Below are positions 45,259-54,140 of a stretch of DNA of 64,000 bases, in pieces. Every line of letters begins with the position of its first letter. Positions within the stretch are counted from its first letter, which is position 1. Under the pieces are notes generated by a model. The model saw nothing but the letters and a program-made list of their open reading frames with translations. It did not search any database and had not been told where the DNA came from. The position numbers and the translations under genes were made by a program. The stretch is from Rhodophyticola sp. CCM32 (lineage in GTDB: Bacteria > Pseudomonadota > Alphaproteobacteria > Rhodobacterales > Rhodobacteraceae), in the NCBI RefSeq assembly GCF_004751985.1, contig NZ_CP038492.1, positions 248,001 through 312,000 of the forward strand, read 5' to 3'.

Positions 45259-47361
45259 TCAATCTTCCGGCGGGTCGGGGGGTATGTAGCCTTCCGGGTC
45301 GGCCAGCCATCTGCGCCATTCGATATGGAAGGGGGAGTCTGCCTCGTCAGAGGATTTGAAATCAAGTTTATGGCCGGGCCAGTGACCCGGCCGCTGGCCG
45401 TCCGGCACCTGAACCGTACCATCAGCGAAAATATCCTCCCAGAAATCCCGCAATTTTGCTATGGTTGTATCATCAACGGATCTCACCGCAGCACCTAGAA
45501 GAGTAGCTTCAGTGAGATCCGTTTCTTCCGACATCTTCGCGTACCAGAGGACTGCCCCCTGCATCTCCGCGCGCCTGAGGTCTGCCCCCTGCATCTCCGC
45601 GACCCTGAGGTCTGCCCCCTGCATCTCCGCGACCCTGAGGTTTGCCCCCTGCATCTTCGCGCCCCTGAGGTCTGCCCCCTGCATCTTCGCGCCCCTGAGG
45701 TCTGCCCCCTGCATCTCCGCGCGCCTGAGGTTTGCCCCCTGCATCTCCGCGACCCTGAGGTCTGCCCCCTGCATCTCCGCGAACCCGAGGCGTGTCCCCT
45801 GCATCTCCGCGCCCCTGAGGACTGCCCCCTGCATCTCCGCGAACCCGAGGTTTGCCCCCTGCATCTCTGCGCCCCTGAGGACTGCCCCCTGCATCTCCGC
45901 GCCCACGAGGCCTGCCCCCTGCATCTTTGCGCCCACGAGGCCTGCCCCCTGCATCTTCGCGCCCTCGAATCTGGCCCCGTTCAGATGCAGGCGGCTTAGG
46001 TCATAGCCTTGCAGATTGCTGCGCCGCAGGTCGAGGCGATAGCCCTGATAGGCGTCATGCTCGCGACGGATCTGCCGGTGCCGGATTTTATAGGTTTCAA
46101 ACCGGGTTGCCCAATCTTCATGGGCGGCGGCGGAATAGGGTTTGGGATAGGCGGGCGGTGCGGGAAAGACCTGATCAAAGACAAACGCCCCGTCTTTTTT
46201 CGGATCGGGCCAGCCGGCTTCCCGCATCCGCTGTGCCCCGGTCCGACGGCCCAGAACCTCAAGCGCGGCCTGAATATCGGTGCGGGTGGTGATGCGTTCT
46301 TTCAACTCATCAAGCGCCTGTTTCAGGCCGTCATGCCAGGTGCCGCCCTCATCTTCATACCCGTCTTTCCAACGCGCCCATGCTTCATGCGGGTTTTCCT
46401 CGTCTTTGGCTGGCATTTGCGGCATATGCAGCGGTTCCGCCTGTTCCGCCGGGCTGTTTTCACGGATATAGGCACAGAGGATTTCCATGATCTGGACATG
46501 GAAATCGAGATTTTCGCGGGCAATACGTTCCAGCGCATAGATCGCACCGATGCGGACCTCCATATTGGGGAGGGTTTCAGAAAAGATCTGCCACTTATCA
46601 ACGGCGCCAACGGCTTCGCTGTCCGCGAGGAAGAGATCTTTGCCCTGCCATTCTATTGTCGTTCGCGAGCGAGGCCAAGTTTCAACTGCAATGGACACGG
46701 GAAATACATTATTGGAATCTGGAGGGTTCGCATGCGCGATGTTTTCGAGTGAGCGCTGCAAGCTTAATTCAGGAAGTTCAAAGTCTTTCTGGTTGTTCGC
46801 TGAATAGTTGAGCACTCTGCTTTTGCCGGTGAAGATTACAACAGGCCTTCCGATCTGATCGACTTTACGCTCAGCCCCTAAACCGGCCACCGCCGCGTTG
46901 ATCCGGTCGGTGATCAGGCCCTGTTCGGTCACATCCACGGTTTTCTGCGCCACGATGCTGCGCCAGATCACAAACGGGGCCGAGATCAGCGCCACCAGAA
47001 GCGCACCAAAGCCAAGGGATTGGCCGGGGCTGTTGCCGGGATCAGCCGGGATGCCGGTGATCACCTCCCAGATTATCAGGAAGGCGGCGGCCAGTGCGAA
47101 GGCGAAAAGCGGCAGATAGACAAGGCCAAGACCGAAGATCACCGTGGTGGTCAGGCGCGAGGCCCCGGCGAAGCCAAGCCAGGATTTAAGCGCCTCGATC
47201 TTTTGGGCCATGCGGGTTTCGCCGGTGCGGGGCAGGATTGTGTAGACCACAAGGCTGGCAAGGATCACACCGGCAAGGACCAGCATCGTCCAGAAGGTCT
47301 GTTCCGGGATCGGCAATGTGATTGTCCCGCTACTCTCCACCATGTCTTTCCCGGTTGTCAT
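45259..47361 (-). CDS. Membrane protein with expanded pentapeptide repeats
   Basis: 700 residues. Three membrane segments lie in the first 140 residues (FWTMLVLAGVILASLVVYTI, then two more). A cytoplasmic region of about 300 residues includes a probable HEAT-like or helical part (IGAIYALERIARENLDFHVQIMEIL). From about residue 430 the pentapeptide domain begins: YDLSRLHLNGARFEG, then fourteen near-identical decapeptides of the type GAEMQGADLR, ending with YAKMSEETDLTEATLLGA, then a C-terminal tail. Pentapeptide repeats fold as a quadrilateral beta helix. Proteins of this layout are common but uncharacterised. The coding DNA is a recent 30-bp tandem array. Confidence 0.85.
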   Translation of the reverse strand: MTTGKDMVESSGTITLPIPEQTFWTMLVLAGVILASLVVYTILPRTGETRMAQKIEALKSWLGFAGASRLTTTVIFGLGLVYLPLFAFALAAAFLIIWEVITGIPADPGNSPGQSLGFGALLVALISAPFVIWRSIVAQKTVDVTEQGLITDRINAAVAGLGAERKVDQIGRPVVIFTGKSRVLNYSANNQKDFELPELSLQRSLENIAHANPPDSNNVFPVSIAVETWPRSRTTIEWQGKDLFLADSEAVGAVDKWQIFSETLPNMEVRIGAIYALERIARENLDFHVQIMEILCAYIRENSPAEQAEPLHMPQMPAKDEENPHEAWARWKDGYEDEGGTWHDGLKQALDELKERITTRTDIQAALEVLGRRTGAQRMREAGWPDPKKDGAFVFDQVFPAPPAYPKPYSAAAHEDWATRFETYKIRHRQIRREHDAYQGYRLDLRRSNLQGYDLSRLHLNGARFEGAKMQGAGLVGAKMQGAGLVGAEMQGAVLRGAEMQGANLGFAEMQGAVLRGAEMQGTRLGFAEMQGADLRVAEMQGANLRRAEMQGADLRGAKMQGADLRGAKMQGANLRVAEMQGADLRVAEMQGADLRRAEMQGAVLWYAKMSEETDLTEATLLGAAVRSVDDTTIAKLRDFWEDIFADGTVQVPDGQRPGHWPGHKLDFKSSDEADSPFHIEWRRWLADPEGYIPPDPPED
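45553..45964. repeat. 30-bp tandem repeat array inside the pentapeptide gene
   Basis: About fourteen units of 30 bp, each with TGCCCCCTGCATCTCCGCG on the plus strand and a variable CCTGAGG part, encode decapeptides. Many units are identical or differ at one to three positions, showing recent slippage or recombination expansion. Copy number is likely to vary between strains and assemblies. Confidence 0.92.
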
Positions 47362-47513
47362 TCACCACACCCTTCCCATATGCCGCAGAAGGGTGGTTTA
47401 TGGGAACCGGGAAATCACCTGCGGCTTGCCATTGCCTTCCCCGGGTCGCGCCCGTATCTTGCCGCCGATTTCGCGGGCTGGCCCGCCCTGGCTCAACAAA
47501 GAGGACCTCTTCC

Positions 47514-47800
47514 ATGGATGGTGCATTTGCCCAGTTTCTCCCCCTGATCCTGATTTTCGCGATCATGTATTTCCTGCTGATCCGCCCGCAGCAGAAGAAA
47601 GTGAAAGAACACAAGGCGATGGTGGATGCCCTGCGCCGGGGGATCAGGTGATCACCCAGGGCGGGCTCTATGCCAAGGTGACCAAGGTCAAGGATGAGAC
47701 CGAGGTTGAGGTCGAGATTGCCGATGGCGTGAAGGTGCGCGTGGCGCGGGCGACGATTGTGCAGGTCCTGTCGAAGACCGAACCGGCCGAAACCGCCTGA
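47514..47800 (+). CDS. yajC: Preprotein translocase subunit YajC (frameshifted by one base)
   Basis: The first frame gives the YajC N-terminus with its single membrane segment (LPLILIFAIMYFLLIRPQQK) up to VDALRRG and then stops at 47651. The second frame, from DQVITQGGLYAKVTKVKD to the stop at 47800, completes a normal YajC of about 95 residues. Five G at 47638-47642 (CCGGGGGATC) should be six. YajC joins SecDF in the holo-translocon, and secD follows 25 bases on, so loss in an otherwise intact yajC-secD-secF set is surprising. A sequencing error is a strong alternative. Confidence 0.88.
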
Positions 47801-47825
47801 TCCGCCCTTTGGGAGCGCCCTTGCG

Positions 47826-49493
47826 ATGCTGAATATCCCCCTTTGGAACCGGGCGCTGATCTGGGCCGTGGTTCTGGCCGGGCTGCTTCTGGCGATGCCG
47901 AACCTGTTCTATGACCGGGTGGAGCGGCATAATGATGCGGTCGCCATGATTGAGGAGACCGGTGCCACGACCGATGCGCTTGAGGCGGACCGGGCGCTGT
48001 GGCCCGGCTGGCTGCCCGGGACGCTGGTCAATCTGGGGCTGGACCTGCGCGGCGGGGCGCATCTGCTGGCCGAGGTGCAGGTGGAGGATGTCTATGCGCA
48101 GCGGATGGACAGCCTGTGGCCCGAGCTGCGCGATGCCCTGCGCGAGCGGCGCGAGACTGTCGGAACGATCCGCCGGCAGGACGCCCCTGCGGGAGAGTTG
48201 CGGGTGCAGATCTCCCAGCCCGGGGGGATGGCCGATGCGGTGGCCGCCGCGCGGGCGATTGCGCAACCGGTGGTCAGCCTGACCGGGATTGCGCAAAGCA
48301 CGCTGGATGTGCGCGGCGAGACTGATATGCTGATCGTGACGCTGAGCGCCGCCGAGCAGCAGGCGACCAATGACCGGACGATGCAGCAATCGGTAGAGAT
48401 TGTACGCCGCCGGGTGGATGAGGTGGGCACGCGGGAGCCGACGATTCAACGTCAGGGCGACCGGCGGATTTTGATCCAGGTGCCCGGTCTCGGCTCGGCC
48501 GAGGAGCTGAAGGATCTGATCGGCACCACCGCGCGGCTGACCTTTCACCCGGTGGTGGGGCGGGCGGCATCCGCCGATGAGACGCCCGGGGCGCGGCAGA
48601 TTGTGCTGCCCTCGATCGACGAGGAGGGTGTGTTTTACGTGCTGGAGGAAACCCCGGTGGTGACCGGTGATGATCTGATGGATGCGCAGCCCGCCTTTGA
48701 CGCGCAGACCGGCCAGCCCAGTGTGACCTTCCGTTTCAACCCCCATGGCGGGCAGTTGTTCTGCGTGTACACCACGGCGAATGTGGGCGCGCCCTTTGCC
48801 ATCGTGCTGGATGAAGAGGTGATCTCTGCCCCCTCGATCCGGCAGGCGATCTGCGGCGGGTCGGGTCAGATCACCGGCAATTTCAATGTGCAGGAAAGCA
48901 TTGATCTGGCGGTTCTGCTGCGGGCCGGTGCCCTGCCGGCCGAGATGACTTTTCTGGAGGAACGCACCATCGGCCCGGAACTGGGCGCTGACAGTGTCGC
49001 CGCCGGGCAGGTCGCAGCACTGGTGGCCTTTGTCGCGGTGTTGCTGTTCATGGGGCTGAGCTATGGGTTGTTCGGACTGTTCGCCAATATCGCGCTGCTT
49101 TTGAATGTGGGGCTGATTTTCGGAGTGGTGAGCCTGATCGGGGCCACGCTGACCCTGCCGGGGATTGCGGGTATCGTGCTGACCATCGGGATGGCGGTGG
49201 ATGCCAATGTGCTGGTGTTTGAGCGAATCCGCGAAGAGCTGAAAACCGCGCGCGGGCCGTCCCGGGCGATTCAGCTTGGGTATGAACGGGCGCTCAGCGC
49301 GATTATTGATGCGAACCTGACAACCTTCATCATCGCGGTGATCCTGTTTACGGTCGGCTCCGGCCCGGTCAGGGGGTTTTCGGTCACCCTTGGGATCGGG
49401 ATCATGACCTCGGTTTTCACCGCAATTTATGTCACCCGTCTGCTGATTGTGACCTGGTTTGACCGCCGGCGTCCCAAGACAATCGAGGTCTGA
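47826..49493 (+). CDS. secD: Protein translocase subunit SecD
   Basis: 555 residues. The N-terminal membrane segment is at about 10-28, the periplasmic P1 domain starts at VNLGLDLRGGAHLL, and the five C-terminal membrane helices begin near residue 385 (ALVAFVAVLLFMGLSYGLFG). The conserved helix TIGMAVDANVLVFERIREEL contains the Asp used for proton flow. With SecF it uses the proton gradient to pull exported proteins into the periplasm. Confidence 0.97.
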   Translation: MLNIPLWNRALIWAVVLAGLLLAMPNLFYDRVERHNDAVAMIEETGATTDALEADRALWPGWLPGTLVNLGLDLRGGAHLLAEVQVEDVYAQRMDSLWPELRDALRERRETVGTIRRQDAPAGELRVQISQPGGMADAVAAARAIAQPVVSLTGIAQSTLDVRGETDMLIVTLSAAEQQATNDRTMQQSVEIVRRRVDEVGTREPTIQRQGDRRILIQVPGLGSAEELKDLIGTTARLTFHPVVGRAASADETPGARQIVLPSIDEEGVFYVLEETPVVTGDDLMDAQPAFDAQTGQPSVTFRFNPHGGQLFCVYTTANVGAPFAIVLDEEVISAPSIRQAICGGSGQITGNFNVQESIDLAVLLRAGALPAEMTFLEERTIGPELGADSVAAGQVAALVAFVAVLLFMGLSYGLFGLFANIALLLNVGLIFGVVSLIGATLTLPGIAGIVLTIGMAVDANVLVFERIREELKTARGPSRAIQLGYERALSAIIDANLTTFIIAVILFTVGSGPVRGFSVTLGIGIMTSVFTAIYVTRLLIVTWFDRRRPKTIEV

Positions 49494-49496
49494 GAA

Positions 49497-50468
49497 ATGC
49501 GTCTGCGCCTGGTTCCCGACGAGACAAAGATTGATTTCTTCAGATATGCCCGCCTGACTTTCGGGGCCTCGGTGGTGGCGATGGTGCTGTCGATTGGCCT
49601 CTGGCTGGCGATGGGCCTGAATTTCGGGATCGACTTTCTGGGCGGCACCACCCTGCGGGTGGAAAGCACGCAAGAGGTGGATGTCGCGGCCTATCGCGCG
49701 GCACTGGACCCGCTGGGCCTGGGCGATGTGTCGATCACCGAGGTGTTCGACCCGACTTTCGAGGCAGGCCGCCATGTGGCGATGGTCCGCATTCAGGCCC
49801 AGGACGGGCAGGAGAGTGTGACGCCAGAGATCGTGCGTATGGTGCAGGAGGCGTTGCAGGCGGCGATTGACCCGGGCATGACCTTCCCCTCGGTTGAAAG
49901 TGTGGGCCCCAAGGTCTCGGGTGAGTTGATCACCACTGCCCTTCTGGCGGTGGGCATCTCGCTGGGGGCGATCCTGTTCTATATCTGGCTCAGGTTTGAG
50001 TGGCAGTTTTCCGTGGGAGCGGTGGCGGCGCTGATCCATGATGTGGTGCTGACAATCGGCGTCTTCTCCCTGCTGCAGATCCGGTTTGATCTGGCGACCA
50101 TCGCCGCCCTGCTGACGATCATCGGCTATTCGATCAACGACACGGTGGTGATCTTCGACCGGCTGCGGGAAAATCTGCGAAAATACAAGAAGGTGCCGCT
50201 TCGCGAGGTGATGAATCTCAGCGCCAATGAAACCCTCAGCCGGACCCTGATGACCTCGGGCACCACGCTTCTGGCGCTTCTGGCGCTTCTGATCCTGGGG
50301 GGCGATGTGATCCGCGGGTTTGTCTTTGCGATTTTCTGGGGGGTGATCGTGGGCACCTATTCCTCGATTTATGTGGCCAAGAATGTCGTGCTGATGATCG
50401 GCGTCAAACGCGACTGGTCAAAGCCGGACGGGAAAGCCGGAACACAATTCTCCAGAATAGATGCCTGA
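49497..50468 (+). CDS. secF: Protein translocase subunit SecF
   Basis: 323 residues, starting three bases after the secD stop. The GIDFLGGTTLRVES motif follows the first membrane segment, and SINDTVVIFDRLRENLRK corresponds to the conserved SecF helix. Five further membrane segments follow as expected. It forms the SecDF complex. The stop overlaps the start of the next gene by eight bases. Confidence 0.97.
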   Translation: MRLRLVPDETKIDFFRYARLTFGASVVAMVLSIGLWLAMGLNFGIDFLGGTTLRVESTQEVDVAAYRAALDPLGLGDVSITEVFDPTFEAGRHVAMVRIQAQDGQESVTPEIVRMVQEALQAAIDPGMTFPSVESVGPKVSGELITTALLAVGISLGAILFYIWLRFEWQFSVGAVAALIHDVVLTIGVFSLLQIRFDLATIAALLTIIGYSINDTVVIFDRLRENLRKYKKVPLREVMNLSANETLSRTLMTSGTTLLALLALLILGGDVIRGFVFAIFWGVIVGTYSSIYVAKNVVLMIGVKRDWSKPDGKAGTQFSRIDA

Positions 50469-51213
50469 GGCACTCAATGCTGCGCTGGCCCTGGAGGGGC
50501 TGGTGTGGATACTGGGGGCAACCACGCTTGCCGGTGTGGTCTACGGGTTTGCAGGGTTTGGTTCGGCCCTGATCTATATGCCGCTTGCCACGATCTGGCT
50601 GGAACCGGCCTTTGCGATTGCCGCCTTTTCGCTGTCGGCTTTGGTGTCATTGTTCACCGTGGTGCCGCGGGCCTGGCATGTGGCTGAAAAACCGGCGGTG
50701 TTCACGTTGATCGGGGCGGCCTTCGTCAGCGCCCCTCTGGGTATCTATCTGTTGCGCGTGCTGGATGTGGATTGGGTGCGCATCGCCGTGGCGGTCACGG
50801 TGCTGGTGACATTGGCGGCGCTGATGGCCGGTTGGCGCTATGCCACACGGCCCGGCTTTGCCACGCGGCTGGGTGTGGGGGCAGCCACGGGTGTTCTGGG
50901 CGGGTTGACTGGGCTGATGGGGCCGATTGTGATCCTCTTCAATCTGGGGGCGGGCGCCCGGGCCGAGGTGATGCGGGCCAACACGCTGATCTTTCTGACC
51001 CTCATCAGCATTCTGGTGCTGCCGCAAATGGCGGCGCAGGGGATATTGAGCGTGGATGCCCTGTGGCTGGGTGTGGTGATGATGCCGGTTTACGCGCTGG
51101 GCACACGGATTGGCCAGATGCTGTTCAACCCTAGGCGCGAGGCCCTGTATCGTCAGGTTGCCTATGGTATCATTGCCCTGGCGGGCGTGATGGGCCTGCC
51201 GGTCTGGCAGTAG
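50461..51213 (+). CDS. TauE/SafE family (sulfite exporter-type) membrane protein
   Basis: 250 residues, eight hydrophobic segments. The paired repeat GVVYGFAGFGSALIYMPL and TGVLGGLTGLMGPIVILFNLGAGA is the signature of TauE/SafE permeases that export sulfur-containing or small organic anions. It overlaps secF, so it is translationally coupled to the secretion genes; substrate unknown. Confidence 0.88.
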   Translation: MPEALNAALALEGLVWILGATTLAGVVYGFAGFGSALIYMPLATIWLEPAFAIAAFSLSALVSLFTVVPRAWHVAEKPAVFTLIGAAFVSAPLGIYLLRVLDVDWVRIAVAVTVLVTLAALMAGWRYATRPGFATRLGVGAATGVLGGLTGLMGPIVILFNLGAGARAEVMRANTLIFLTLISILVLPQMAAQGILSVDALWLGVVMMPVYALGTRIGQMLFNPRREALYRQVAYGIIALAGVMGLPVWQ

Positions 51214-51233
51214 CGGAGACGGGCAGTAGGCGG

Positions 51234-51602
51234 ATGCGGCTGAATGAAGTGCAGTATGATGACAGCAAGCCGGTCGATGGCTATGGGCCGGGGTTCTTTC
51301 GCATAGGCGGCGTGGTGATCGAGGGCGCTGTGCTGCTGCTGCCTTCGGGCGTTAGCCCCTGGGATGGATATGACGCGCCGCACCCCCTGCTGGCGGCGGG
51401 TGATAAAATCGACGTGCTGCTGATTGGCACCGGCGCAGAGATTACCCATATCCCCGACGCGCTCCGCCATGCGTTGGAGGCAGCGGGGATCGGGGTGGAG
51501 GTGATGTCATCCCCTTCCGCTTGCCGGACCTATAATGTGCTTCTGGCCGAAGGCCGCCGGATCGGCGCGGCGCTGCTGCCCCTGAGCGACAGCGAGACGT
51601 GA
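51234..51602 (+). CDS. Mth938-like domain protein (DUF498)
   Basis: 122 residues with the single-domain Mth938/NDUFAF3-like fold: YGPGFFRIGGVVIEGAVLLLP near the start, DVLLIGTGAEI in the middle, and MSSPSACRTYNVLLAEGRRI near the end. It is commonly placed downstream of secDF in alphaproteobacteria. The mitochondrial homologue helps complex I assembly; the bacterial role is unproven. Confidence 0.88.
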   Translation: MRLNEVQYDDSKPVDGYGPGFFRIGGVVIEGAVLLLPSGVSPWDGYDAPHPLLAAGDKIDVLLIGTGAEITHIPDALRHALEAAGIGVEVMSSPSACRTYNVLLAEGRRIGAALLPLSDSET

Positions 51603-51692
51603 AGCCAAAGAGGATCCCGGGCGCTCTGCATGCCTTCTTCTTGTTCCAAATACGCAAAATTCTGACCTGTCGACACATACCCATGGGAGCGG

Positions 51693-52421
51693 CTATTCCT
51701 CCAACTCCTCCAGCACGCCCAGGATCAGCACCCGCAATTCCCGTTCCAGTTTGCGGCGCATGACCTCTTCGAAATGATCATGGTTCAGGGCATGTTCGAC
51801 AAAGGCGCCGGGGCCGCGGATCACCTCATCTTCATAATAAAGCTCGATCTCGCGAGAGGCCCCGCCAATGGCCAGCCCGTTCACCGTGACCCCGTTCAGC
51901 GCGAAGTGTTCATAAGCCGCCTGAGGGGTGAACCCGTCATTATTCTGCCCGTCGCCCGAGATATCGAGGGTCTGGAACAGACAGGACGGGGCCTCGGCAA
52001 ACCGTTCGGCGGCAAAGCCGATGGCATAGCCAAGGGCCGTGGGGAAATCTGCATGGGTGCGGGTGGCCGCCGCAACCTGTTCGGTGACGCCGATCAGATC
52101 GGCCTGGGTTTCGATCAGCGTCCAGTTGACCAGAATATCCTGCTGGAACCGCCCGCTCCATTCATAGATGCCAAGTGCGACCGGCCCGGGCCCGTTGAAA
52201 AACCCGTTCTGCACCTCGGGCGATAACAGTGCCGAGACCAGCCCGTTGATTTGCAGATCATATTCCGCCTGATCGACCGAGGCAGAGACATCAAGCGCCA
52301 GAAGCAGGGCCAGGCGGCACTGCTCCTGCGCTTTGACGGGCAGGGTTGCTGTCAAAATCAGACCGAGGGCCAGACCGAGGGCCGGGCCGGGAAGCGTCAG
52401 GGTCCTGCTGGGCCTCACCAA
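51693..52421 (-). CDS. DUF1194 (VWA-like) secreted protein
   Basis: 242 residues with a signal peptide (1-31, ending LPVKAQEQ). The MIDAS-type motif DVSASVDQAEYDLQ follows, and TLDISGDGQNNDG contains further metal-site residues, as in von Willebrand factor A-like DUF1194 proteins. The gene overlaps the end of gloA by seven bases, so both are read from one transcript. The role is unknown; it probably binds another protein in the periplasm. Confidence 0.86.
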   Translation of the reverse strand: MVRPSRTLTLPGPALGLALGLILTATLPVKAQEQCRLALLLALDVSASVDQAEYDLQINGLVSALLSPEVQNGFFNGPGPVALGIYEWSGRFQQDILVNWTLIETQADLIGVTEQVAAATRTHADFPTALGYAIGFAAERFAEAPSCLFQTLDISGDGQNNDGFTPQAAYEHFALNGVTVNGLAIGGASREIELYYEDEVIRGPGAFVEHALNHDHFEEVMRRKLERELRVLILGVLEELEE

Positions 52422-52843
52422 TGGCCGGTATTGGGCATCGAGGCCCAGGGTTCTGCGGGGGCAAGATGCTCCCCCTCCTGCAACAGCTCGACCGAGATAT
52501 TGTCAGGGGAGCGGACAAAGGCCATATGGCCGTCGCGCGGCGGGCGGTTGATGGTGATACCGGCCTCCATCAATTGCCGGCAGGTTTCATAGATATTGTC
52601 CACGCGATAGGCCAGATGGCCGAAATGGCGGCTGTCGGATGGCAGGCCCTCATCCCCATCCCAGTTATAGGTCAGCTCCACCGGGCAGTCCTCCTGCCCC
52701 GGGGGGGCCATGAACACCAGCGTGAAGCGACCGCCTTCACTGTCCATGCGTTTGGTCTCATGCAGGCCAAGCTGCTGATAGAAGGCCATGCTGGCCTCCA
52801 GATCTTTCACACGGACCATGGTGTGGAGGTATTTCAGGCCCAT
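52415..52843 (-). CDS. gloA: Lactoylglutathione lyase (glyoxalase I)
   Basis: 142 residues with the two beta-alpha-beta-beta-beta modules of glyoxalase I. It begins YLHTMVRVKDLEASMAFYQQLG (metal-binding His) and later has VELTYNWD (Glu) and HFGHLAYRVDNIYETC (His), ending with SVELLQ (Glu). It converts the methylglyoxal-glutathione adduct to lactoylglutathione. It is the first gene of a pair with DUF1194. Confidence 0.93.
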   Translation of the reverse strand: MGLKYLHTMVRVKDLEASMAFYQQLGLHETKRMDSEGGRFTLVFMAPPGQEDCPVELTYNWDGDEGLPSDSRHFGHLAYRVDNIYETCRQLMEAGITINRPPRDGHMAFVRSPDNISVELLQEGEHLAPAEPWASMPNTGHW

Positions 52844-53094
52844 TGCGGTATCTCCCTGTTTGGATCTGGATCAGCCTAGCGCGTCCAACTCAAAACCGCA
52901 CGCTTTAAGAGTGGTAAATTTTTCGGGCGACGGTGATTTCCATATGGTTGCTGACAGGCGACCCAAGGGAAAATGTCGCCCGCTCCACCCGCCATGGCAC
53001 CCTTTATCTTGCGTGCTCTATACCCGGTGATGCAAGATGTTGTAGGTTCCGAATCCCTGGATCGCCTGAATATCTGGAAAGAAAGAGCAGAGAC

Positions 53095-54009
53095 ATGTCG
53101 CTGAGCCCTGAGCAACTGGCCGAAATTGAAGAGAGCCGTCAGACCCCCCAACCCACGTTGCGTGCTGTCGCCCCGGGGATGGAACAGCACCTGTACAAGG
53201 CAGCCCCCGTACTTGACCACGGCTTTGTGCGGGTGATCGACTATATGGGCGATGACAGCGCCATCGTGCAGGCGGCGCGGGTGAGTTATGGCAAGGGCAC
53301 CAAGGCGGTGCAGAATGACGAAGGGCTGATCCGCTATCTGATGCGGCACTGGCATTCCACGCCGTTCGAGATGTGCGAGATCAAACTGCATGTGAAACTG
53401 CCGGTCTTCGTGGCACGGCAATGGATCCGGCACCGGACGGCAAATGTGAACGAATATTCCGCGCGCTATTCGATTCTGGACCGGGAGTTTTATATCCCCG
53501 CGCCGGAACATCTGGCGGCGCAATCCACGATCAACAATCAGGGCCGGGGGGAGGTGCTGCAAGGCGCGGAAGCCGCCCGCGTGCTGGAGGTGCTGAAGAC
53601 CGATGCGGGCCGCGCCTATGACCATTATGAGGAGATGCTGAGCCAGGACGGCCAGGCCGGGCTGGCGCGTGAGCTGGCGCGGATGAACCTGCCCGCGAAT
53701 GTCTATACGCAATGGTATTGGAAGGTGGATCTGCACAACCTGTTCCATTTCCTGCGCCTGCGCGCGGATGCCCATGCGCAATATGAAATCCGGGTCTATG
53801 CGGATGCGATTGCCGGGATGGTGAAAGACTGGGTCCCGGCGGCTTACGGGGCGTTCGAGGATTACCGGATGGGCGGTGTGAATGTGAGCGGGAAAGGGGT
53901 TGAGGTTCTGCGGCGGCGACTGGCGGGGGAAGTGGTGACGCAGGAGAATTCCGGCATGAGCAAAGGCGAATGGCGGGAGTTTGAGGGGGTGTTTGGTGAT
54001 CCGGGATGA
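53095..54009 (+). CDS. thyX: FAD-dependent thymidylate synthase
   Basis: 304 residues from the ATG at 53095. The ThyX motif is present ([15 protein letters not shown]), with [18 protein letters not shown] upstream and [21 protein letters not shown] downstream contributing FAD and dUMP contacts. It makes dTMP with methylene-tetrahydrofolate and NADPH, replacing ThyA. The open frame upstream of 53095 is not part of the family. Confidence 0.97.
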   Translation: MSLSPEQLAEIEESRQTPQPTLRAVAPGMEQHLYKAAPVLDHGFVRVIDYMGDDSAIVQAARVSYGKGTKAVQNDEGLIRYLMRHWHSTPFEMCEIKLHVKLPVFVARQWIRHRTANVNEYSARYSILDREFYIPAPEHLAAQSTINNQGRGEVLQGAEAARVLEVLKTDAGRAYDHYEEMLSQDGQAGLARELARMNLPANVYTQWYWKVDLHNLFHFLRLRADAHAQYEIRVYADAIAGMVKDWVPAAYGAFEDYRMGGVNVSGKGVEVLRRRLAGEVVTQENSGMSKGEWREFEGVFGDPG

Positions 54010-54140
54010 GCCGGGGTAAATCTCCACTATAGTGCGGTTTGAATTGAAACCGGAAACTTATTTTGTGCACTTGTCTATGCCAGACTATTGACGTTGCTAA
54101 TGGTTTTGCCTTTCACTGTCTGCAAATTCGGGAGGCGACA

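Noticed and set aside
43750..45498. 582-codon plus-strand frame opposite serS
   Set aside because: Shadow of serS and neighbours; no domain or start signal.
45553..45964. CRISPR array
   Set aside because: Regular 30-bp repeats without unique spacers; they encode decapeptide repeats within a gene.
47688..50039. 783-codon minus-strand frame opposite secD/secF
   Set aside because: The opposite strand encodes clear SecD and SecF; the antisense frame is His/Gln/Arg-rich as expected from codon bias.
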